Assembly (NCBI GenBank): GCA_050945755.1
Contig: JBMNTN010000028.1
Location: forward strand, 1 to 24,140
Direction: 5' to 3'
Source: JAQVXR01 sp050945755
GTDB taxonomy: Bacteria > Bacillota > Dehalobacteriia > Dehalobacteriales > Dehalobacteriaceae
DNA length: 24,140 nucleotides
Each line of letters starts with the position of its first letter. Position 1 is the stretch's first letter. The notes under the pieces are model-generated. The model was not told the origin of the DNA. It ran no database searches and saw nothing but the letters and a program-made list of their open reading frames with translations. Below, in pieces: positions 8,150 to 15,966 of the stretch. A program made the position numbers and the translations under genes.

Positions 8150-8180
8150 CTTGACATAGACATGGCCTGTTAATATTGTG

Positions 8181-9173
8181 TTAGATAATCCGAAAACCAT
8201 CCGGCACAAAAATTCTGGAAAATTGGGTAATGGCATAACGGTCAGTCATCCCGGCTACATAATCACAGACTTTCACTATCACTTGATCATTTCCCTGATA
8301 CTCAACAGGTAGCTCATCATTATGATTCAAGTAATAGTTAAAAAGACTCTTTATCATTTCTTTGGCTTTTCTTTCTTCCGCCTTAGCAGGCGACCCAATA
8401 TATACCCTTTTGAAAAGAAAGCTTCTCAGCTCATCCATGGCTCCCTGAATTTCGGCCGACATGCTAATTAGAGGCTGCCCCAAACTATGATTGATAATAT
8501 CCTTAACCATGGTATTAATCCTGTTGCTGTGTTTATCTCCCAGAATGCGGAGACAATCCTTGGGCAGATCCGATTTTCTGATAATGTTTCCTCTGATGGC
8601 GTCATCAATATCATGGTTTATATACGCGATGCGGTCAGAAAACCTAACGGTTTGCCCCTCTAAAGTTGCCGGTTTCATTGGTCCGGTATGATGCAAAATA
8701 CCATTTCGCACTTCCCAGGTTAAATTTAGTCCTTTTCCCCCTTCAATCTTTTCCACTACCCGGAGACTTTGGCGGTTATGGCGAAACCCACCGGTAACAA
8801 TTTCATCCAAAGCTTGTTCACCGGCATGTCCAAAAGGAGTATGTCCCAAATCATGCCCCAAAGCTATTGCCTCTGTGAGATCTTCATTGATTCTAAGTGC
8901 CCGGGCAATTGTCCGGGCAATCTGGGCAACCTCCAGCGTATGAGTAAGACGGGTACGAAAATGATCCCCTTCTGGAACAATAAAAACCTGGGTCTTAAAT
9001 TTCAACCTCCGAAATGCCTTGGAATGAATAATTCGATCTCGGTCCCTTTGATAACAGGTCCTTACTTCGCATTCATCTTCAGAAACCTGCCGGCCTTTTG
9101 TTTCAATACTTTTTGCTGCACAAGGGGAAAGATGCTCCGTTTCCCACTGTTCAGTCTGTTCCCGAATCAACAT
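8181..9173 (-). CDS. dgt: Deoxyguanosinetriphosphate triphosphohydrolase-like protein (dNTPase)
   Basis: An HD-superfamily dNTP triphosphohydrolase (330 aa), which removes triphosphate from dNTPs to give deoxynucleosides. Visible landmarks are C-Y-Q-R-D-R-D-R-I-I-H-S-K-A-F-R-R-L at about 40-57, the first HD histidine in R-L-T-H78, the G-H107-D108-L-G-H-T-P-F-G-H motif and the later V-R-F-S-D-R-I-A-Y aspartate. I choose ATG 9173 (MLIREQTEQ) because GGAG sits 8 nt before it and the family commonly begins this way; an in-frame ATG at 9197 is possible. It follows the Nudix gene by 32-56 nt in the same operon, upstream of dnaG. Confidence 0.93.
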   Translation of the reverse strand: MLIREQTEQWETEHLSPCAAKSIETKGRQVSEDECEVRTCYQRDRDRIIHSKAFRRLKFKTQVFIVPEGDHFRTRLTHTLEVAQIARTIARALRINEDLTEAIALGHDLGHTPFGHAGEQALDEIVTGGFRHNRQSLRVVEKIEGGKGLNLTWEVRNGILHHTGPMKPATLEGQTVRFSDRIAYINHDIDDAIRGNIIRKSDLPKDCLRILGDKHSNRINTMVKDIINHSLGQPLISMSAEIQGAMDELRSFLFKRVYIGSPAKAEERKAKEMIKSLFNYYLNHNDELPVEYQGNDQVIVKVCDYVAGMTDRYAITQFSRIFVPDGFRII

Positions 9174-9229
9174 TTCCATCACTCCAAAGTTATTCATACA
9201 ATCAAATTCCTGCCGCCACTATCAACAAA

Positions 9230-9910
9230 TTATAAAATTTCAACAGGGAGCTGTTTTATTCTTTGCACCAGATCAAAAATGATCCGAGCGGTTATTCCCC
9301 AAATCACCCGTTCCTGAATTCTATATACATACATTGGGTAATCCATTCCCCGCCAAGGCCGTGTATAATTATCCCCCAGACCTAATTCGGCTGCCGGAAA
9401 AATAATATTTTCTTTCCCGGAAGAATCCTTCATAATCGGAGAAACCGTCACCGGCAGTAAATACTTGTCCGGATCATCTTTTTCAAACAGGGTAACCGGC
9501 AAGGAAAAGACCTCGGCAACTTCTTCAGGATTAATTGTTAAATCATCCAGATTTTCAATGTGGGCAATTCCCAAAAAGGTCTCTACTATCACTCCTTTTG
9601 GTGTGACAACGGTGTTCAATCTGCCTAAAACATCAATTTTCTCTTGAGAAAGGCCTAGTTCCTCCTGAGTTTCTCTGAGAGCTGTATGACAAAAGCTCTT
9701 GTCCTTTTCCGCTTCAAACTTTCCTCCGGGAAAACAGATCTCTCCGGCTTGTCTGATTTTGGCACACCGTTTTTCAAATATGAAATGATACTCTCCGTTA
9801 AACAGCGCAAGCAGAATCATTACTGCAGACTGAAAATAATTCTCTTGCCCGTTTATCCCTGGAACCGCAGGTAATATTTTTTCTAAATCATTTATTTGCC
9901 AAAGTTTCAT
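9230..9910 (-). CDS. Nudix hydrolase, CoA pyrophosphatase type
   Basis: A 226-aa Nudix protein. The sequence F-E-K-R..I-R-Q-A-G-E-I-C-F-P-G-G-K (47-64), then T-A-L-R-E-T-Q-E-E-L-G-L (76-87), has the CoA-pyrophosphatase arrangement, with a longer gap between GG and the REXXEEXG helix than in MutT. Such enzymes split CoA or oxidised CoA into phosphopantetheine and 3',5'-ADP; the substrate is inferred from the family. The ATG at 9910 follows GAGGATTGTTGAT. It lies 65 nt after yhaM and 32-56 nt before dgt, so the three minus-strand genes look like one transcription unit. Confidence 0.88.
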   Translation of the reverse strand: MKLWQINDLEKILPAVPGINGQENYFQSAVMILLALFNGEYHFIFEKRCAKIRQAGEICFPGGKFEAEKDKSFCHTALRETQEELGLSQEKIDVLGRLNTVVTPKGVIVETFLGIAHIENLDDLTINPEEVAEVFSLPVTLFEKDDPDKYLLPVTVSPIMKDSSGKENIIFPAAELGLGDNYTRPWRGMDYPMYVYRIQERVIWGITARIIFDLVQRIKQLPVEIL

Positions 9911-9975
9911 ATCAACAATCCTCGTTAATTTGACTTTCTTGGGATAAAACGTTTTCTAAAAAAGTGTACTTTATA

Positions 9976-10950
9976 CTAAAACACTTCGTCCTCATCTGTT
10001 CCAACGCCGGATTTATAAAGCCTTCTGTTGTGCAGCACCCACACCTTGTCGGAAAACTCTTTCCGAGATGTATTTTCCAAATTCTTTGCCATATCATACA
10101 TTCTGGCGTCAATGATATCAATATAGTGGAGCAATTCTGCCTCCGGAATCATCGGCCTTTTGGGGCTGCCAAATTCAGGTTCGTAATGATGGGAAAGCAC
10201 CATGTGTTGAAGCAGCAAGGAAACTTCTTCAGCCACGCCTAGCTTACGAGCGGTTCGGTCAATCCTTTTGATTCCTTGCACAATATGACCTAAAAGCTGC
10301 CCCTCTACAGAATAATCCGATACCATGCCAAGGGGTCCAGCATCCATTTCATCTACCTTGGCGATATCATGCAGAATAATCCCCCCGTACAGCAGGTCAC
10401 GGTTTATCCAGGAATAAATCTCGCTCAGTTTTTCCCCTACCGTCAGCATTGTTAAAATATGATATAAAAGCCCACCCTGTACGGAATGGTGGTTTTGTTT
10501 TGCTGCCGGATAATACATCAGTTTATCCTTCGTTTCTTCCACTACTTGGCCAACAACCGCCTTGATATCTTTATTCCTTATCTCATTAATATACTGTAAC
10601 ACCCTCTCAAACATAACCTCCGGTTTTTCCGGGGCGACAGGGACAAAATCTTCGATATCAAGTCCGTCTTCTTCTTGGGCAGGCCTGATTCTTTCAATTT
10701 TCAACTGCATACGGCCTTGCCACAAACCGATTGTACCCTTGACTTTTACTAACATTTGCTCTAAGTACAACCTTTCATCCTCGTCAGAGCAATCCCATAG
10801 TTTCGCATTAAGCTCTCCGGTCTTATCCCCGAGCAATATATCAAGATACTTTGCATTATTTTGTGTTGTCTTACAGTTAACGGCTTTGACAAGAAAAAAA
10901 CCTGTTATTGACTTTCCAGCCGGAAGATCTTTTATTTCCTGCACGTACAA
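9976..10950 (-). CDS. yhaM: 3'-5' exoribonuclease YhaM family (OB fold plus HD domain)
   Basis: A 324-aa protein with an N-terminal OB fold (about 12-95, including AKYLDILLGDKTGELNAKLW) that binds nucleic acid. A metal-dependent HD domain follows (about 150-290), with N-H-H-S-V-Q-G-G-L-L-Y-H164, I-L-H194-D195-I-A-K and a later H-H-Y-E-P-E-F-G-S-P-K. This matches YhaM/CBF1, a Mn-dependent exonuclease acting on RNA and single-stranded DNA in Gram-positive bacteria. Translation starts at TTG (10948-10950) after AAAGGAGAGG; no ATG is nearby. It is the first gene of the minus-strand run and is divergent from the DUF502 gene. Confidence 0.93.
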   Translation of the reverse strand: MYVQEIKDLPAGKSITGFFLVKAVNCKTTQNNAKYLDILLGDKTGELNAKLWDCSDEDERLYLEQMLVKVKGTIGLWQGRMQLKIERIRPAQEEDGLDIEDFVPVAPEKPEVMFERVLQYINEIRNKDIKAVVGQVVEETKDKLMYYPAAKQNHHSVQGGLLYHILTMLTVGEKLSEIYSWINRDLLYGGIILHDIAKVDEMDAGPLGMVSDYSVEGQLLGHIVQGIKRIDRTARKLGVAEEVSLLLQHMVLSHHYEPEFGSPKRPMIPEAELLHYIDIIDARMYDMAKNLENTSRKEFSDKVWVLHNRRLYKSGVGTDEDEVF

Positions 10951-11070
10951 ATAAACCTCTCCTTTTGTCTCTGGCTGTTTGGATAGAACTTTAATTCTCC
11001 TTTATTTATAAAAACACCTGTAAACAAAGAAAAATATATTGGCTATTGGTTAATTATGGTTTAATATGGC

Positions 11071-11076
11071 TATAAT
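11071..11076 (+). promoter_or_regulatory. Probable -10 element of the DUF502 gene
   Basis: A perfect TATAAT lies 28 nt before the TTG start, in the 154-bp yhaM/DUF502 divergent gap. The closest -35-like hexamer is TTGGTT (11046-11051) with a long 19-nt spacer, so this is a weak or non-standard promoter. Confidence 0.4.
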
Positions 11077-11104
11077 CTAATAATACTATTTGAGGTGAAC
11101 AATT

Positions 11105-11680
11105 TTGAAAACATTATTTAAGCTCTTTTTACGGGGGCTATTGTTAATTACCCCTGTAATAATCACCGTTCTAATTGTCTATAAGTTAGGCGCCGTTCTA
11201 GACAGCATGGTTTCCGGGCTACTAACTTTAATTAACATCCCCTATTATCCCGGAGTGGGAATTCTCTTTGCCATAGTGACTATCACTTTGATTGGATTGC
11301 TGTCGAAAAATTGGCTGAGTCAAAAATTATTTAATTTAATTGACAAGCTCTTTACCAATGTCCCTTTGGTTAAAGTAATCTATACCACCATCCGGGATAC
11401 TCTCTCTACCTTTACAGAAGGGAAAAAGGGGTTCTCAAAGCTTGCTCTTGTGCATATTCCCGGTTCCGATATTAAACTTTTGGGGTTTATTACCAATGAA
11501 GATATGGACGGCTTTGGTTTGAACGATTATATTTCAGTATATTTGATGCAGTCAATGCAGTGGGCGGGCAATTTGATTTTAGTGCCTAAAGAAATGGTAA
11601 CCGTACTGGATATGTCGGTGGAAGATGCCGTGAAGTTTATTGCTTCTGCCGGATTAGTTCAAAAGCAAAATGAAAGTTAG
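11105..11680 (+). CDS. DUF502 family membrane protein
   Basis: A 191-aa protein with two predicted membrane helices (about 7-27 and 46-67) and a soluble domain from about residue 70. The segment L-I-D-K-L-F-T-N-V-P-L-V-K-V-I-Y-T-T is a recognisable DUF502 signature, as is the later G-N-L-I-L-V-P-K-E. The biochemical role of the family is unknown. The start is TTG 11105 with GAGGTGA 7 nt before it; there is no ATG alternative. It is monocistronic and converges on ecsC, with 85 bp between the stops and no clear terminator. Confidence 0.85.
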   Translation: MKTLFKLFLRGLLLITPVIITVLIVYKLGAVLDSMVSGLLTLINIPYYPGVGILFAIVTITLIGLLSKNWLSQKLFNLIDKLFTNVPLVKVIYTTIRDTLSTFTEGKKGFSKLALVHIPGSDIKLLGFITNEDMDGFGLNDYISVYLMQSMQWAGNLILVPKEMVTVLDMSVEDAVKFIASAGLVQKQNES

Positions 11681-11765
11681 AAGCTTCTATCTATACTTTG
11701 GAAAAAAGTTTAGGACATTATCAACCAGTCCATCAATAATACCCCTTAACCCCAACGAAATCTAA

Positions 11766-12485
11766 TCATTTAAGCAGGCGCAGGCGGTAGCAGTTCACGG
11801 CTGTTTGCCCCAGCTTATCCAAAAGCTGATAGTTGGCATAAGCTCCTACCACCGCTCCAATCCCAGGTACCATTTGAAGCATTTTCGCCAGGTCAATATA
11901 ATCCCGGTACTCTTGCTGGAAGAGACGCCAATCAAGAGAATCCAACCCTGCGGGAAGCTCCCGTGACCGTTCTTCCCAGTTTAAAATCTGAAAATATACT
12001 TCTCTCCTTCGCGCCGCGCTGGAAAAGGCCAGCTGAAAAATATGGAGAATAAACAATCGCTCCCTGAGATTTTTCGTATCGTATCCATAGAGGCCGGCAG
12101 TATCAAAAAGAAATTTCATTTTTAGACTGAGGAGGAGGGGGAAATCTGCCAAGCCAAGGAAGATCCCTCCTACCCCGGTACCTGCACCTTCAGCAGCTGC
12201 TGCTTTCTTATAAAATATTAATTTGTCACGAACCAGTTTCTCCCGTTCCTCCAGAGATACTAACCCCTTTAAAGGTTCCCCGGAAATAAATTGGGAACCG
12301 ATCAATACTGCTTCTGTCATGTTCCGAATCGCAACAGTTAAAGCACGATGGACCTGATCGGGAATGATATTGTTTACTTTCGTCTGCCAGCCTTTAGTCA
12401 AACGATCGGCAAGCGAAGGTTTTCGGCTTACTTTCCGCTGCCAATGTTTTAATTCGTAGGCAGCTTTCTCTTCATAACTCAACAT
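11766..12485 (-). CDS. EcsC family protein
   Basis: The 239-aa protein resembles the EcsC family (PF12787-type): a basic helical N terminus, a glycine-rich hydrophobic stretch at about 97-125 (GAGTGVGGIFLGLADFPLLL) and a second one near 205-220 (MVPGIGAVVGAYANYQLLD). The family name comes from the third gene of the Bacillus ecs ABC transporter operon, but no ecsA or ecsB is present here and a molecular function is not known. The ATG at 12485 has no ribosome site at normal spacing. A strong promoter ends 11 nt before it, so the transcript probably has a leader of only a few bases. Confidence 0.8.
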   Translation of the reverse strand: MLSYEEKAAYELKHWQRKVSRKPSLADRLTKGWQTKVNNIIPDQVHRALTVAIRNMTEAVLIGSQFISGEPLKGLVSLEEREKLVRDKLIFYKKAAAAEGAGTGVGGIFLGLADFPLLLSLKMKFLFDTAGLYGYDTKNLRERLFILHIFQLAFSSAARRREVYFQILNWEERSRELPAGLDSLDWRLFQQEYRDYIDLAKMLQMVPGIGAVVGAYANYQLLDKLGQTAVNCYRLRLLK

Positions 12486-12496
12486 TATTTCTAATC

Positions 12497-12524
12497 ATTA
12501 TACCTTTCCTTAAATTAAAGGCAA
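12497..12524 (-). promoter_or_regulatory. SigA promoter of ecsC with almost no leader
   Basis: On the minus strand TTGCCT (12524-12519), a 16-nt spacer and TATAAT (12502-12497) precede the ecsC ATG (12485) by 11 nt. With normal start-site spacing, transcription begins about 4-5 nt before the ATG. The AAGGAAAGG in the spacer would then not be in the mRNA. Confidence 0.6.
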
Positions 12525-12649
12525 TAACACTGCCTGGAACTTGGTTTGCTAGGTTGGTTTTGGGTAGCCGGGTCAACTATCACTTCTGTTGGCTTTTATT
12601 TTATCAAATTCCCATTAACTTTTCCTATGAAGTCTGACTTTTTATGTCA

Positions 12650-12677
12650 ATAAAAATACCGCTGTACTCGCCAGCGG
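12650..12677 (-). terminator. Rho-independent terminator of the purine permease gene
   Basis: On the minus strand CCGCTG-N7-CAGCGG (12677-12659) is followed by TATTTTTAT, 48 nt after the permease stop codon. Confidence 0.75.
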
Positions 12678-12725
12678 CAACAGTGAATTTATTTATTTTC
12701 TGAACTACCAACTATGCCTGTAAAA

Positions 12726-14075
12726 CTAAACCAAGAAAAATCGTACGATAAACAATAACGTGAGGACCCACATCGTCACACTAATTTCTTTAACCTTACC
12801 TGTTAAAATATGCAGAGCGGTAAATGCCAAAATCCCAAAGACAATGCCCTCTGCAATACTGGAAGTGAGAGGCATCATGATAATTGCCAAAAAAGCAGGT
12901 ATGGCATCAAGATAATTGGACCAATCAATTTGCTTTACCGGTTCAGCCATAAAGACTCCCACTATCACCAATACTGGGGCTGTGGCCGCACTAGGAATCA
13001 CTCCGACAAGAGGGGAAAAGAAAAGGGCAATTAAGAAGAGCACCGCCGTAACCAAAGCTGTCAACCCTGTTCTTCCCCCCTCAGCTACCCCAGAAGCACT
13101 TTCCACATATGTGGTCACCGTACTGGTCCCCAGCACTGCCCCAAAAATCGTTCCCAGGGAATCAGCCATTAACGCTTTATTGGCTTTCGGTAAATGTCCT
13201 TTCTCATCGAGCATACCTGCTTTGCTAGACACACCAACCAAAGTTCCAATGGTATCAAACAAATCCACAAAAGTAAAAGCAAAAATGACAGAGATTATGC
13301 CATAATTAAATATTTCTTTAAATCCCAAGGTAAAGGCCCCGAATGTTTCGCCGATACTGGGAGGTAAACTGACCAGCTTAAAATTTTCTAAATTCGTCAC
13401 TCCAAAGGGAATGCCTAAAAGAGTTGTCAAAAGAATTGCCCATAATAATGAGCCCTTTACTTTCCGTGCGACCAACGCAGATGTAATAATTAAGCCACCT
13501 ATACCTACCAAGATACTGGGAAATGTCACTCCGGCAGGTAATAACTTTTGCAGGTCGGGATCGCGAAAATATTCCGGACCAATTAATGTCAGAAATGTGG
13601 CAGGATTAGGAACGATCAATCCCATGTTTTTTAATCCGATAAAAGCAATAAACAAGCCAATGCCCACGCTCACCGCCAGCTTTAATGACATGGGAATCGC
13701 ATTGACAATCTTCTCACGAATTCTGCTTAACGTAAGCAATAGGAAAACTATACCGGAAATAAATACCGCAGCCAACGCAGCCTGCCAACTTAATCCCATC
13801 CCCAAAACCACCGAATAAGCAAAGAAAGCATTCAAACCCATCCCAGGAGCAAGAGCAAAAGGATAATTAGCAATTAACCCCATAAAGATAGTCCCCAAAG
13901 CGGCAGAAAGACAGGTAGCCGTCATGACTGCACCAACAGGCATACCCGCCGCACTTAAAATATTGGGATTGACAAAAATAATATAGGCCATCGTCATGAA
14001 AGTAACGACTCCCGCCATAATCTCAGTCTTAACGGTAGTACCATGTTCCTTTAATTTAAAGAAGTCTTCAAGCAT
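12726..14075 (-). CDS. NCS2 family purine permease (AzgA/PbuG-like)
   Basis: A 449-aa integral membrane protein with about 12-14 hydrophobic segments. It belongs to the AzgA branch of nucleobase-cation symporters: the start F-F-K-L-K-E-H-G-T-T-V-K-T-E-I-M-A-G-V-V-T-F-M-T-M-A-Y-I, the A-L-A-P-G-M-G-L-N-A-F-F-A-Y motif and F-V-D-L-F-D-T-I-G-T-L-V-G are characteristic. Relatives import hypoxanthine/guanine or adenine; which one cannot be told here. The ATG at 14075 follows AAAGGTGG. The 80-bp upstream gap shows no purine-riboswitch core, unlike pbuG in Bacillus. It ends at its own terminator. Confidence 0.92.
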   Translation of the reverse strand: MLEDFFKLKEHGTTVKTEIMAGVVTFMTMAYIIFVNPNILSAAGMPVGAVMTATCLSAALGTIFMGLIANYPFALAPGMGLNAFFAYSVVLGMGLSWQAALAAVFISGIVFLLLTLSRIREKIVNAIPMSLKLAVSVGIGLFIAFIGLKNMGLIVPNPATFLTLIGPEYFRDPDLQKLLPAGVTFPSILVGIGGLIITSALVARKVKGSLLWAILLTTLLGIPFGVTNLENFKLVSLPPSIGETFGAFTLGFKEIFNYGIISVIFAFTFVDLFDTIGTLVGVSSKAGMLDEKGHLPKANKALMADSLGTIFGAVLGTSTVTTYVESASGVAEGGRTGLTALVTAVLFLIALFFSPLVGVIPSAATAPVLVIVGVFMAEPVKQIDWSNYLDAIPAFLAIIMMPLTSSIAEGIVFGILAFTALHILTGKVKEISVTMWVLTLLFIVRFFLV

Positions 14076-14155
14076 ATAAAGCCACCTTTTTGGGGGACAT
14101 CTTGAATATTATCTTCTTCATTTTAAAGGGAATTATTCTTAAATTTTATTACAGT

Positions 14156-14407
14156 TTATATCTTTTCAATAATATAAACCTTTCTTTTGGAGTTGGGAAT
14201 GATGTATACTTGGTCATCATTTACCGAATGAACAAAGGTTTCTTTACAATCAATTACTCTAAACTTAAAATCTTCACTATCCGTAAACTGGGCTGCATCT
14301 TCACTCAAAATTGTCGCATCGTTAAAATTAAGAAAATACCATAATTCCCGAGCACTGTAGGTTTTCCCTACTTCAAGCTCTTTTAATGTATCAATTTGCA
14401 ATACCAT
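14156..14407 (-). CDS. Small acidic protein of unknown function (83 aa)
   Basis: The ATG at 14407 follows AGGGAGGTGAAATAA, one of the strongest ribosome sites in the window, so it is very probably translated. The product is acidic, has no signal peptide or membrane helix and alternates hydrophobic and charged residues, including R-V-I-D-C, D-Q-V-Y-I-I-P and K-V-Y-I-I-E-K-I, suggesting a small beta-rich fold. One cysteine is present (in RVIDC). I recognise no family. It lies 80 bp upstream of the permease in the same direction and could share its transcript. Confidence 0.65.
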   Translation of the reverse strand: MVLQIDTLKELEVGKTYSARELWYFLNFNDATILSEDAAQFTDSEDFKFRVIDCKETFVHSVNDDQVYIIPNSKRKVYIIEKI

Positions 14408-14572
14408 TTATTTCACCTCCCTTCTGCTTAACAATTCGGCATCAGAAAGAAAAAACCTTAACAAAAATTATTCATTTAACCGACGCTATATACTTGCAAA
14501 ATACAAACTTCTCATAACTTCAAACTTTCGATTTATAACATATTTTTTCTAACATTTACCGCTACTTTTTCG

Positions 14573-14680
14573 TATCTGGTACACAAGGTGGAATCCTATT
14601 CGGATCGCATAGTTTTTATGGACGAAGGAAAAATTATAGAAACAGGAAGGGCGGGAAAATTTTATAACCAGGAGGTTTAG
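14573..14680 (+). pseudogene. C-terminal remnant of an ABC transporter ATPase
   Basis: The frame from 14573 to the TAG at 14678-14680 reads Y-L-V-H-K-V-E-S-Y-S, then DRIVFMDEGKIIETG, then R-A-G-K-F-Y-N-Q-E-V. This is the end of an ABC ATPase: the H-loop-like histidine, D-R-I-V-F-M-D-E-G-K-I-I-E-T-G and the usual short tail. Everything upstream (Walker A, signature, Walker B) is missing: the frame is open for some distance but AT-rich, without homology and without a start codon. The remnant ends with the ribosome site used by ablA. It looks like a scar of deletion or recombination. Confidence 0.6.
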
Positions 14681-14685
14681 ATTGG

Positions 14686-15948
14686 TTGAATCAAGAAAGT
14701 AATTACCCGTGGAAGGATATATCCCCGGAACAATGGCAGGACTGGCACTGGCAGGTAGCTAATCGGATTACTACCTTAGATCAGTTGAAAAAAGTCGTTC
14801 AGCTTACCAACGCAGAAGAAGAAGGCATAAAACACTGTCTTGACAGTCTGCGCATGGCCATTACCCCCTATTATGCATCCCTGATGGATCCCACATCTCC
14901 AAACTGTCCGATCCGTAAGCAGGCAATCCCGGTAACTTGGGAACTGGAGGAATCATCCTGCGACTTGTCCGATCCGCTCCATGAAGAAGTTGATTCCCCA
15001 GCCCCGGGTCTGACACATCGCTATCCGGACAGAGTGCTTTTTTTAGTCACCGACCAATGTGCTATGTACTGCCGGCACTGCACCAGACGACGCATTGCCG
15101 GAGCAACCGACAAGCCTCGGCTGAGGGAAGAACTTGATGCGGGGATTAAATATATTGAAAGCACCCCTGCCGTAAGGGATGTCCTTATCTCCGGCGGAGA
15201 TGCCTTTCTTTTGGATGATACAATCCTGGAATATCTTTTGGAGAAACTTCGCCGCATATCCCATGTGGAAATAATCAGGTTTGGCACCCGTACCCCGGTG
15301 GTACTGCCCCAACGGATTACCCCGGAATTATGCCAAATGCTGAGAAAATATCATCCGATTTGGGTTAATACCCATTTTAATCATCCCAAAGAAATTACAA
15401 AGGAAGCTATTGCTGCTTGTGAAAGACTTGCTGACGCAGGAATTCCCCTGGGCAACCAAACCGTTCTTCTCAAAGGAGTGAACGATTGCCCCTTCATTAT
15501 AAAAACATTAGTTCATCTGTTGGTAAAAATGCGGGTACGCCCTTATTATCTTTACCAATGCGATCTTTCTCAAGGCCTTGAGCATTTCCGCACCTCTGCA
15601 ACCAAAGGCATTGAAATCATTGAACTTTTACGGGGACATACATCAGGTTTTGCTGTTCCTACCTATGTTATTGATGCGCCGGGGGGAGGAGGAAAAATCC
15701 CGGTCAGTCCCCAGTACCTGATTTCCATGTCAGATGAAAAGGTTATCCTGCGCAACTACGAAGGCGTAATTTGTGCCTACACGGAGCCGGCTGATCGGCA
15801 ATCCGAGTGCCAAGAATGTGAAATCTGCCAACAGCATCGTAAGCACAAATCAAAAGCGGGCTTGGCAAAATTATTTAGTGATAAAAAATTAAGTCTAGTA
15901 CCTAAAGGTAATCTTAGGGAAAAAAGGCGCCAGGAATTTATGGAATAA
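14686..15948 (+). CDS. ablA: Lysine 2,3-aminomutase (radical SAM)
   Basis: This enzyme converts L-alpha-lysine to L-beta-lysine using SAM, PLP and a [4Fe-4S] cluster. All key positions fall at the numbers I recall for the Clostridium subterminale enzyme: cluster cysteines C125-A-M-Y-C129-R-H-C132, R134, substrate aspartates D293 and D330, and PLP lysine K337 in P-G-G-G-G-K. C268 with the C-terminal C375/C378/C381 group fits the structural zinc site. The length, 420 aa, is normal. Translation starts at TTG 14686 with GGAGG 10 nt before it. It is followed 18 nt later by ablB, pointing to acetyl-beta-lysine synthesis rather than lysine fermentation (kamDE/kdd/kce genes are absent here). Confidence 0.95.
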   Translation: MNQESNYPWKDISPEQWQDWHWQVANRITTLDQLKKVVQLTNAEEEGIKHCLDSLRMAITPYYASLMDPTSPNCPIRKQAIPVTWELEESSCDLSDPLHEEVDSPAPGLTHRYPDRVLFLVTDQCAMYCRHCTRRRIAGATDKPRLREELDAGIKYIESTPAVRDVLISGGDAFLLDDTILEYLLEKLRRISHVEIIRFGTRTPVVLPQRITPELCQMLRKYHPIWVNTHFNHPKEITKEAIAACERLADAGIPLGNQTVLLKGVNDCPFIIKTLVHLLVKMRVRPYYLYQCDLSQGLEHFRTSATKGIEIIELLRGHTSGFAVPTYVIDAPGGGGKIPVSPQYLISMSDEKVILRNYEGVICAYTEPADRQSECQECEICQQHRKHKSKAGLAKLFSDKKLSLVPKGNLREKRRQEFME

Positions 15949-15966
15949 TAACGGGAGAATTATCTT

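Larger units (their letters stand above)
7697..8180. other. 484-bp gap between dgt and dnaG
   Basis: There is no long ORF of gene quality. From dgt towards dnaG it holds a weak dgt terminator (8124-8149), a 78-nt three-way-junction element (8023-8100), an isolated TATAAT on the minus strand (7937-7932) that could drive dnaG with a leader of about 230 nt, and an 18-codon mini-ORF (7850-7906). The 7725-7931 plus-strand frame has no ribosome site and reads as AT-rich noise. Confidence 0.6.

Noticed and set aside
14076..14155. Purine riboswitch upstream of the NCS2 permease
   Set aside because: The 80-bp gap has no paired arms or conserved core; it is only AT-rich. The same holds for the purL leader.
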